Assembly (NCBI GenBank): GCA_015178975.1
Contig: WHVD01000002.1
Span: 310,001-374,000, forward strand
DNA from: Hysterangium stoloniferum
Taxonomy: Eukaryota > Basidiomycota > Agaricomycetes > Hysterangiales > Hysterangiaceae
Direction: 5' to 3'
Length of the DNA stretch: 64,000 nucleotides
Position numbers and translations under genes: made by a program
The notes under the pieces: model-generated
What the model saw: only the letters and a program-made list of their open reading frames with translations
What the model was told of the DNA's origin: nothing
Database searches by the model: none
In this document: in pieces, positions 54,864 to 64,000 of the stretch
How the letters are laid out: every line of letters begins with the position of its first letter
How positions within the stretch are numbered: position 1 is the first letter of the stretch

Positions 54864-55461
54864 TTACAAGTGAGAAGTATATTTATAGTAATTATTACAG
54901 CATTAGATATTTCACGTTATCGCTCGCACAGCTTCTATCTTCGAATCAAATTGTCAATCTGTGTCTAATATTAAATTTCCGATGACCACTGGACAACCTA
55001 TGATAGACTATTTTTATGGCGACGCGTTTTGTAGCGTTAAGTATTGAATTTTCGTTCTCAAAATATCTTCAAATTCTTTTGGAAATGACGGTTCCCCCTT
55101 TGTCCTCTACCAGATGAGGGCCAAAAACATTACATGTCTCGCATTCAAAAACTTTATATTATTATAATTTTAAAAATGTTCGAAGAATTCTTTAGAGTGT
55201 ATAAGGTTTTTCAGGCATGTTCAGAAACTTGAACATCCTTGACAAACTTTGTATTTTCCACAAATCATAAACCGTTTTTCGAGATCTGAATTTTGAGCCT
55301 CAGCGCTGTGAATAAATACACACTAGAAAATAACAAAACTCTCAGGAGACTATTGGACACATCACTCAGACGCCGCTATCTAGAGGATTTCTATTTAAAT
55401 CAACAAAAGTGACCATTTATGGGAAAACAAAAGAGATAAGACGAAAGAAAAATAGAACATA
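54864..55461. other. AT-rich spacer
   Basis: Nothing recognised up to the MITE at 55462. The phrase TTGAGCCTCAGCGCTGTGA at about 55293 also occurs at 44818, so the two MITE neighbourhoods share a further short repeat. Confidence 0.4.
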
Positions 55462-55826
55462 CACCGAGGAAAGCCCTTGCTCCAAAAATTTTTAGGATCC
55501 TCAGTAGAGGCTTATTTTATATAAACTCCGCCAATCACTCATCGGATCCTTAACCGATTTAAAGTGGGTTAAGGATCCAACATGTGATTGGCTGGTTTAG
55601 AATCCAACGAACTTTTGGATTCTTAAAAGATCCATAACCGAGTTAAAATCGGCTAAGGATCTAACTTGTGATTACAGGGTTTAGAATCCAATAAACCTTA
55701 GGATCCTCAAAAGATCCCTAATCAATTTTAACTCTGATAAGGATTCAATATGACTATTGGAGTTTATAAAAAATAAGGCTCTACTAAGGATCCTAAAATT
55801 TTTTGGAGAGGGGGGTTATCCCGGTG
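55462..55826. mobile_element. Long-TIR MITE, family L, copy 2
   Basis: 365 bp, matching 43957-44318 over its length in the same orientation. Ends CACCGAGG.. and ..CCCGGTG, 4-bp target duplication CATA (55458-55461, 55827-55830). The 4-bp duplication in both copies argues against Tc1/mariner (TA) and hAT (8 bp). Confidence 0.88.
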
Positions 55827-58800
55827 CATAGCAATATACCAGAATATTCCATGAGACAAAGGAACAAATGCCAGACAATGACGCATGTCAAATAAACTTA
55901 TATGCCGTCATAACCACTCATAACCAATACAACAGTCTTATACTATGAGTCTTAAATGTCGAAAGAACACAATGGTATAACATATTATTAATAAATATAA
56001 ATACCTGATTATTAAAAGGATAGAATAGAAGGGGGATCGGGGCACATAATAGTGACCCCCTAGTGGACAAATAGACCACCACTCAGACACAGACACAGAC
56101 TGGTTACCAGAAGTAACCAAACTCTCATGCTGGACAGAATCACAAACATGGATAGGGACTATTATGGGTCTGAACCACAAATTCCAACACTGATTGCAAA
56201 GGAGAAGCTTAATTGGTATGTTCCTACAGAAACCCAATTCAATTCTTTCAAAATTGATGCTAAAAAGTAATCAATTGCCGTCATGCCACAAAGATCCACC
56301 AACACCTTGCCAAGCTTTGAAATAATGTAAGAATCGGCACCGTAATCGTACATGTATTACGGTCGCCGTAACAAGGTCCCAGAATCGAGCCAAACCACTC
56401 AACTTCATTTTATACGGATACGGCCGTAAATATAAAAATACGGTAAGCAATCACTCATAGCCTGCTCTTAAGTGCCGTTTGAGTGATCACTAGGGTTTAG
56501 GGTTTAGCTATCATATACACTTGTAAGTTGATCTGCGTACTACCATCGCATTCAATACCGATTCGGTGAGATGCAGGACCTCTCAATTCCAGTGGGTGGT
56601 TTAATTGATCGTTTTCAGCCTTCACGGACGCTACACTTACTTCACGGAGGCGAGTACGTTGAGACGATCAACACATTTTTTAAACGATCGTGGTCCCTAA
56701 GAAAATCACTCTATCTGTTCATAAATTGTATATCTCTGGAGCTATAACATATTAACACGAGAAGGGGACTATGACGCGCTTGTTATTAAACACGTTTTCC
56801 ACGCCAATATGACGCCAGGATCAGTCGGTGACCAGGCCCTTGTCCCACAACTAAACTAAGTTTATAAATGATCTGGTCTCTTGATTAGTTAGTACAATAC
56901 GTGGGCATAGAAAGCCGCCACCCAAATATACACATCATCCCTCTACGTTGAGCCGCTACTGTCATATTCACTCGACTCTTCCTGAATATCCCGTTGTAAG
57001 GGTGTGAAACTCCCCCATACTGTAAGAACTCGGTTCCGAGTCTGTGCAGGGTCGCACCAACTAGGTTTTTTTTGTTGTACTAATTAGGTCCCTTTGTTCT
57101 CCATATGTATATATGGAATGGGGTCTTTGATAAGATAGTAATGGTTTGTTTTCCCTCATCACTCAAGCACCTGTCTGAGTCTGCGACAAATATTAGTCTT
57201 ACATACTAACTCGTTGAGATCACCCCACACCATTCCGATTGTGGGGGTATCTCTGTGAAACACATGGTGATAGTCAAGTAATTAGGAGAGTAGGGGAAGT
57301 CGAGAAGATTGCGTGTACAATTGGATGGCGAATTTCTTAGTGATACTCCGGAAGACTATATGCCTATGATAGAACCAAGCATTTTTGATGGGAGGCCCCG
57401 GAGAGGCGAATCAATTTTGGGCCTCCGCATGAGGACAGTTCACTTCTGCGCTGTGAGACCAGATGATATTGTAGAAAATTAGCATGTAGAATATATTAGT
57501 AAAGTCGACGCTATCCCTGGCCTCATATCTTGTGCCTCAGGTACACCATTGGCAAAGGCACCTCCCTCTACATTGCTTTGAAATACAGTACTAATCATAA
57601 ATAGTCCAAGTCATTATTCCCCACATTCTACGGACAGTTCGTTGGGCCACGGTGGTTTGATGGCGCTAAATTTAGTCGTTTGGGCTACGGGTACGGGTTA
57701 TGTGACTCATACGAGGTATGCATTCGACACAAGTAGACGTTCCCGTAAACATTTCCGGGTTTTCACTTGAGTAGAGTTCATAGCTCAACCGGCATAGCTC
57801 TGCCCCACCGGTGGCACGCGCAGTTGTGTCTACGTCAGTTCCGCACAATCCCATCTCCGGATTGCTTATTGGGTCTCGGAGTGTTGCGATATGAAGAACC
57901 CCAAAGTGCCTTATAATGGTCTGTGTATATCTTACGATCATAAGCTACCGGGTATATCTGGCCCACGAAACATAAATATTTAATACTAATGATATCCATA
58001 ACAAATAACTATCAACACCAATATCCAAAAGGATATACATCCGCTATCCAGAAAGTTATCTTTAGAGCTGCCCATATGATCTCGGGAAGGGGAAATACAC
58101 TCCCTATTCTTACAGTGGATGAAATGACGATAGCCAACCGAGGAGAATCGTGCACAGGCCTAAGTACATACGTTCCGTCGACAGACATGTATTCGGTGGA
58201 CAGTGGTGGTTTGGATAATGGAGTTGACGCTCTCTGCGTCTCGTTGCAATCAGAATTAAAATTGTGGGCTGTTGGTTAAGTGAGACTGACAGACCATGCA
58301 AAGTAATATGGGCTTCCATGAGCCACGGATACTTAGTATAAGAGCTAGGATTAGTTTCTACTGTGCAACACGGCACGCTTGAACCCACCGACCTATTTGC
58401 CCGCCTTGAAAACCTTCAGATAGATAGATTTCATAAGTGCTTTCACAGTTGAGGACTTCATTTTCCGGGATGTGACTGGTGATACGGGCACTGAAGAATT
58501 CGTCATGGGAGGTAAAATCGACGATATGATACCCTCATTCGAGGGAGATCTATTCGCTCCAATTTCTATATTCTGTATGCTCTCCCAGAGCATGATTTCA
58601 ATTGACGGAGGGGCATGTATAGGCATAGATAGTGCTTTTCAGTGAAGCGGGAGGGTGATATCTCTGCAGGGAGGCTACGGTAGACTAACCTATTATATAC
58701 AGCATTTGAGCCAGGCACAACGTTTGCTAAGGAGCCACCCTGTTTAATATCTAGTTCACTTTCAGAACAGGGGCAACTCTGAGGCGGGAAATAATATCAA

Positions 58801-59519
58801 TTCCCCACATGGCACCGTCGGAGAAGACCTACACAGTTATATGGGATTGTGCCTCAAGAGAAGGTCACCGAGATAAGGAAACGGCGCTATCTTTATTGAC
58901 TAGACACATGACGTCTTCCTTTTGTGACCGTATTTTGATGCCCTATCTCAACCTTCTCTAGAAGTAATGTTGGTGGAGCGTAATCATGTTTAGACGCGCG
59001 TTTTGGCTATCAAAAACTGGTTAGCGAGGGCTGCTTCTATCAAAACAGTGTAACTTGAAAACAGTTTCACCAAACCTTCGTCTTCCAATCCCATTTTAAC
59101 CCGGCTTTGTCAAACAGCGTTCTAACCATAATTCACAGGGAGGTCCATGAGTCAGGTTTTGTTGCTGATTGCATGTACCTTGCATAGTTATAAGGTGCTC
59201 TTAGTAGTCATTTCAGAAGACATATTGTACTCAATAACTTAAAGGCATTTCATTTGGCGAAATCTAAATCAGATATACTCTACGAGGGACCCTGCGAAAG
59301 AGTATACATTCCGAATCTATGATACTTATTTGTCGGACTAATATGTTGCTACTGTTTTTAATTATTCAAGATCGTTTCATTACACCACCTGTGGCAAAGC
59401 TTTTAACCTTCCTACCTGGGATCAACCATTTGGTGGCCACAGAGCGGTATCATGTGGCAATTATCTGCACCTCATTGTCTCCTTGTATGTGTGCTTTTTA
59501 GAGAATGTCTATGTCAATG
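55827..59519. other. 3.7 kb without a recognisable gene
   Basis: I searched both strands for domains and intron-linked exons and found none. Moderate CpG. Contains two head-to-tail TTTAGGG units at 56491-56507, too short to mean a telomere. May be decayed coding DNA or lineage-specific spacer. Confidence 0.4.
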
Positions 59520-59800
59520 ATAAAAGGTCTATTGAAAATAGTGTGAGTTGACTTATTGAAATACACAATCTACAAAGATGTAATAGACTTGTAATAAAAG
59601 TACTTGTGTCTCAATCAATGTGTCAGTTAGTGAATCACCTTCTGATATGATAGGTTTGGTGCTAGTTTAGGTGTACAGTGGTAAAATGATGCATTAACCT
59701 CAAAAAGCATGGTCCACAATTAGCATTTTCATATGAAAAGTTGAGGGAATGGGTGAACCATCCCTAGGACAAGGGCGTTTCATCATCATTTACAACAAGG
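59520..59800 (-). repeat. Dispersed repeat family R, copy 3
   Basis: Inverted relative to 47990 and 48917. CpG-poor. A short partial match also occurs at 63075-63125 (AATAGTATGAGT..GCTTGTTGTAAATGC). Confidence 0.75.
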
Positions 59801-60314
59801 CCAATTGATGCACATCAGCAAGTGGTTTTCAGCAGCTCCTGGAGGAGATTTCCCAATTCTGGATGGTTCTGAGATCCCCCACCCCCCCAGACTTGTGGGC
59901 TGCCTGCTTGGGACAAGAAACCAGCATCTAAAGCCATGTCACTTATGCATATTACATACAGCAGCTCTTCTGGTATTTCCTCATGGAATCTGTTACTACC
60001 CCTCCACATTGTCTCCACCAGTGCTCTAATAGGTGAACAGATGGCAGCAGATAGAAACAGACATTATCTTGGATGAAGTACAGCATATACAGTATATAGT
60101 ACTATGCTGGTGATGTATAAGCCATGGTTTTCATACTGTAAGATACATAGAACATTGAACATCAAACCAATATGGTGGCTCTAGCAATCAAGTTTTGACC
60201 TATAACCCAATATATTTCCTTGCAACCTTAATCTCTCATATGGAGAATATGTATACCCTATGTGAAAGTGCTGACTAGCTGTTCACCTGTCAAAAACATT
60301 GGATCCTTGTGAAC
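59801..60314. other. CpG-poor spacer
   Basis: No gene recognised; repeat-rich setting. Confidence 0.4.
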
Positions 60315-60460
60315 TGTTAGATTGTGTAATGCTAGCACTGTTACCCAGTGATCAGGTGGTATAATTGGTGACACCCTTGCTACTGTACATATATGTACAG
60401 TATATGCAGAAGCCCTGGGTTCAATTCCCAGTCTGGCCATTCATTTTCTACACTTTTAAC
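60315..60460 (+). repeat. tRNA-derived SINE-like repeat, copy 2
   Basis: Homologous to 1105-1233 over the leader, box A (TGGTATAATTGGTGACACC), box B (GGTTCAATTCCC) and tail (ATTCATTTTCTACACTTTTAAC). The anticodon arm is enlarged by a perfect 20-bp palindrome ACTGTACATATATGTACAGT. The leader alone occurs a third time at 62052-62090. Confidence 0.65.
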
Positions 60461-60611
60461 AGGTTATAGGCCCCACTGTGTGCTATAGGGCATAGTTCCT
60501 GTGTGTAGAAAACAGCTATATTTGTGTATAGTATAGTGGGCAAGTTTGGATGAAAGAGCCAGAGAGAACCTATATTTGCATATACTGTAATATTGTTGAG
60601 TGCTAGCATTA

Positions 60612-61280
60612 GGAGGATATCTGAAAACTATTAAGTATACCAAATTCTAATATACTCTAAAGGTCATTTAAACATCTGGGATGTGATTCAAACATAATTT
60701 GGTTTTTAAAACTTTCAAAAAGTTTTAAACTCTCTCGTACATTACAAACCAAAGAATCTTTCCAGACACGAGTAGACAATAAAAAAAATTAATAGTTTGA
60801 AACACTAATGCTTTTAAAAAATAGATACCTTTAGATAGTCTATTACATGCATATGTATATCATTGGCACCTCTAAATACATATGTATGTATTACTTCAGA
60901 ATGGATCTGTCAATCTGAACAGATTTCTACTTGATTCAACATACCCAGAATATATAGGTGATTTCACCAATCAAGAAAGCCACAGGACAAAAAAATTTCC
61001 AATGACATCTCACATATTTTACTGGGAAATAACTACAGTTTAGCTTTTAAAAAACAGATTACTAACAAAATATTAGCAAGTATTTACATAACTTGGAAAA
61101 CTATATACAATAGGTTCTATTAATTGACTCTGAATTGTTTAGGATATAATATGAAGAATTGTTTGGTGGTTAACAATATAATAGTCTCAAAATAGATACT
61201 GCTATTTAAAGATGAAGTTTTGTAGCAATATTGCTTTTATTAGTAAACATTTGATATTATAATGATTACGGACAACCTCC
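60612..61280. mobile_element. MITE family H, copy 2 (uninterrupted)
   Basis: 669 bp, inverted relative to 29357-31796. Ends GGAGGATATC and GACAACCTCC, target duplication TTA (60609-60611, 61281-61283). It preserves the empty sites for both solo LTRs in copy 1. Confidence 0.85.
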
Positions 61281-61293
61281 TTAAGGGAGTGTG

Positions 61294-62051
61294 TGTTAAG
61301 AACAGAAAACTGACTGATGTCGGTAGACTGATGGGGACCGAATGGAAAGACTTGGCTTCAGCTTATAGGCTGCATGCACCCTCACAAGTTACCATCAGGT
61401 GTCCTTAAATTTCAGGCAGGTGGAAACTAGTCCTATTGAGTAAACCTCTCAGTGAGTTACCAATTGGAAACTGAAGGATAAGTCAAGTGTTGGGTTGAAG
61501 GGTTGGAAACTGAGGGTGAGCAAGCACAGGCAGAGGTGGAGAGCGGGGTACTTAGAGCAAGACTATGAGAGATGTATATGAGTGTTCTGAGTTGATATTC
61601 TGATTGCCTAGTAACTACATTACAGTGGGTTTATATACGAGTTATTGGCATCTAGAAACTACTAACTAAGGGAAGAGTGGAAATACTATTGACAAATAGA
61701 CTTGACTAGAAATTGGAAGGCTACAATAAGATTGGAAGCTGTGATTAGCTAAGAGCAGAATTACAAGAAAAGGGAATAGTCCAAGGGCTACAAGTATATA
61801 TGGGCATATGTGAAACATAGAGTAAAATGGATCATTATAAGTAAAAAGGGACATATCAAAGCATAACCAGATGGTATGAGTATGACTTGACAGGGGCGTA
61901 AATGGGGTTTGATGGCCATGAAGGTACACATCAGTGTCGGTGTACCAATGGTTGCTGATACAATGACTTGATTAATAATTTGAAACATTGGCAGACCATA
62001 GTATCCTCAGGGACTGTTGGGTTGCAACAGGATTGCAACATGGTTGTAACA
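61294..62051. mobile_element. Solo LTR, family S, copy 3
   Basis: 758 bp, TGTTAAGAAC..GTTGTAACA, perfect 5-bp target duplication GTGTG (61289-61293, 62052-62056). Almost all CpG sites of copy 1 have become TG or CA, so this is the oldest or most heavily methylated of the three. Confidence 0.9.
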
Positions 62052-62252
62052 GTGTGTTAGATTGTGTAATGCTAGCACTGTTACCCACTAGAAGGCAGAT
62101 GGTTTTACTAGATAATCCACCTAGAATGGCTAGCTGCTCTATGACTGCAAAGAGCATACAATATAATATGATTTCAAAAAATATTTGTCTGATGTTTTGG
62201 AATGGCCTCTGATTCACAAGCAGAGACTGAAGATAAGTAATGTACTTGCACT
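62052..62252. other. SINE leader fragment and spacer
   Basis: 62052-62090 repeats the leader GTGTTAGATTGTGTAATGCTAGCACTGTTACCC of the SINE-like element, without the tRNA part. The rest is unrecognised. Confidence 0.5.
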
Positions 62253-62984
62253 AGGCATTTTTATAGCAGTTTGTATTATGTAAGGTACACACTAGAATAT
62301 TTGGAAATATTGCATGAAAATTGTGAACCTCATGGCTGCCTCAAGTGTTGACTGATTACCTTGTAGCTTTACAACTATATATTAATACTACAGATCTAGT
62401 AAATTATCATGTTATGACTACAGAATGTGACCTGTAGCATATTTCTCAAAATTGGAATCCATTTGAGATTGTGAATTTATTTGTGAGCCAACCACTGTGC
62501 TAAACTGAATGAACTCATATTATTTTATGGGACATGTGGTTAGGAAATAAGAAATAACACTCCCAGCCATTTCAGTCCAAATACCAGTCATAAACCTTCT
62601 GGGTAAATGCATAGAAACCAGCTTCATACAGCTCCACAGCTGGTATTTGGACCATAACAGCTTGGAGGTGTCATTTTTTTTACTATATAATTACATGTCC
62701 AATAACATATCATGAACTCGTTCAGTTTGGTGCAGTGATCAGCTCACAAATGAGTTTGCAAGATCAAATGGACTCCAATTGTGGGAAATATACTATACAG
62801 TAGGTTGAATTTTGGAGTTGTAACATGATAATTTATTAGATATACAGTATACATGTAGTATTAAAATAAATATCCAAAGTTACAAGGTAATTAGTCAACA
62901 TTCAAAGCAGCCATGAGGTTCACAAGTTTCATGCAGATATTCTAACACATGCCTTACATAATGCAAACTGCTGTAATACTGTGG
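62253..62984. repeat. 0.73-kb imperfect palindrome (foldback repeat)
   Basis: The left arm, about 62253-62587, is matched by the reverse complement of about 62640-62984 over nearly its full length; examples are TTGTGAACCTCATGGCTGC, AAATTATCATGTTA and CCAAATACCAG in the left arm. A 52-base loop separates the arms. Arms differ by many substitutions. Probably a MITE with very long inverted repeats, or an inverted duplication; no target duplication established. Confidence 0.8.
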
Positions 62985-64000
62985 CATTTATAGGCTGGCT
63001 ACAGGTACTGTGTAAGCTAGCTAGAAACACATTTCCGGTGCATTTTGACCTGGTTTTCTTTGGGGCATCCTTAATACTATTAAAAATAGTATGAGTAGGC
63101 TTGTTGTAAATGCACAAACTGCAAGGGTTTACAGCTGTTTTGGGTACATAGTGTAGAGTTTATCAATAACATAATTCCAGTTTGGATCTCAAAGTCATTG
63201 CCATGTGACTCCATAACAAGAGGGAAATAAGATAGGAAACTTGGTATTTAATATATGTATATGGGGCAATCCATTCCTGTGTGCACAATGTCTTATAAAC
63301 TATTATTTAAAATTTGGACCTCTGTGCAAGAATCAGCTCCCCTGCCACAATTGCATACACTTTTGGTCCAAATTTCAGTTTGTATGATCCTATACAGTAG
63401 GCAACAAAACCATTTGGATGTTTCTTTGTTTTGAAAAGATCCTTTAGCATTAGCCCAAAATAAATTCTAAAGATTCCGAATAAATTATGATAAATGCTCT
63501 AATATCACTAAATGTTGATTACATAACCATGATGTATATGTCCATTTATGGCTATGAAATAATACCATGAATGTAGCTTGTACATCCAAACAGTTTTGTT
63601 ACCAAGATTCACAGAGCAAAGAAGTGGTCTAAAAATATTCATGATCACATGACTTTACTTCCACAACCTAAAACCTAAACCTTAAACCCCAAAGTCACAT
63701 GATTTGTTCATATTAAAGTATAAATACAAGGCCTTTTAGCATGCTTGTCCCCACAATTCACTATGCACACTATTCTCCCTGCTATTCATGAACATATCAT
63801 TACTCTGCCCCTCTCTAATGTCTTTGGGCACTCTATTCATCAGACTACTGGTGTTAGTATTTGTTGAAAAGGGAAATCTTATAGCGTAGTAGATGTGTAG
63901 AATATGATCGTATAAACAACTGCCCTACTATACAGTAATAACATCGTTTATATACATTTTCTCGACTACACAGGTGCCGGGGGAGTCGGGGTGATATGAC
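62985..64000. other. AT-rich, CpG-poor end of window
   Basis: No gene recognised. A TATA-like AAGTATAAATAC lies at about 63716, and the last 40 bases become CpG-rich again, so a gene or new element may begin beyond the window. Confidence 0.4.

Noticed and set aside
56491-56507. TAGGGTTTAGGGTTTAG, telomere-like
   Set aside because: Only two units, of the TTTAGGG type, not the TTAGGG expected in most basidiomycetes, in ordinary sequence; most likely chance.
57672-58626. Several short frames on both strands
   Set aside because: None shows a domain, a signal peptide or a splice-linked continuation, and they overlap each other on opposite strands.

Overview
This window looks like nuclear DNA of a mushroom-forming basidiomycete (Agaricomycotina). 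The genes are cut by many introns of about 45-70 bases with GT..AG ends. There is a laccase with all four copper motifs, a CSC1/OSCA-type channel, a Swi5 recombination factor, a single-exon F-box protein and initiator tRNA-Met genes. The mobile elements are of eukaryotic types: a Ngaro-like tyrosine-recombinase element, copia, a gypsy chromovirus, solo LTRs and MITEs. I assembled the exon models by hand from splice signals, phase and family similarity.

Left third (1-23.0 kb). A roughly 5-kb host segment is present twice. Unit B (18352-22990) is continuous. Unit A (1855-17480) is split by a Ngaro-like element (1913-7713) and a young copia element (7880-12286), and also carries a 202-bp MITE. 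Unit B preserves the empty site for all three. The Ngaro element is itself interrupted by a solo LTR (2912-3631). Each unit carries a TATA-driven gene for a small secreted protein with amphipathic repeats; the B gene is intact and the A gene has a broken first exon.

Middle left (23.0-31.8 kb). A broken gypsy chromovirus (to about 28.46 kb) is followed by LTR-element debris. In this debris sits a 677-bp MITE (29357-31796) holding two different solo LTRs. A clean inverted copy of the MITE (60612-61280) gives the empty sites for both.

Genic core (34.2-54.5 kb). In order: a Swi5 homologue with a 15-nt exon; a 20-exon CSC1-like channel gene; a partial tandem duplication of [channel-gene tail, initiator tRNA-Met, iron-alcohol-dehydrogenase start]; the intact Fe-ADH gene; an 18-exon laccase; a further detached [Fe-ADH tail, tRNA-iMet] piece at 50.4-51.0 kb; a small protein with a duplicated motif; and an F-box protein. 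Two copies of a 362-365-bp long-TIR MITE lie at 44 and 55.5 kb.

Right end (55.8-64.0 kb). No gene is recognisable. From 59.5 kb the sequence is CpG-poor and repeat-dense: a dispersed repeat, a tRNA-derived SINE-like sequence, a MITE, a third copy of the solo LTR and a 0.73-kb imperfect palindrome.

The most informative pattern is that nearly every insertion has target-site duplications and, for most, a paralogous empty site inside the same window, so the order of events can be read. CpG content varies sharply between repeat copies and even within one element, suggesting methylation-driven decay with local boundaries. I see no defence system, CRISPR array or biosynthetic cluster. The least described pieces are the duplicated secreted repeat protein and the two-motif small protein.
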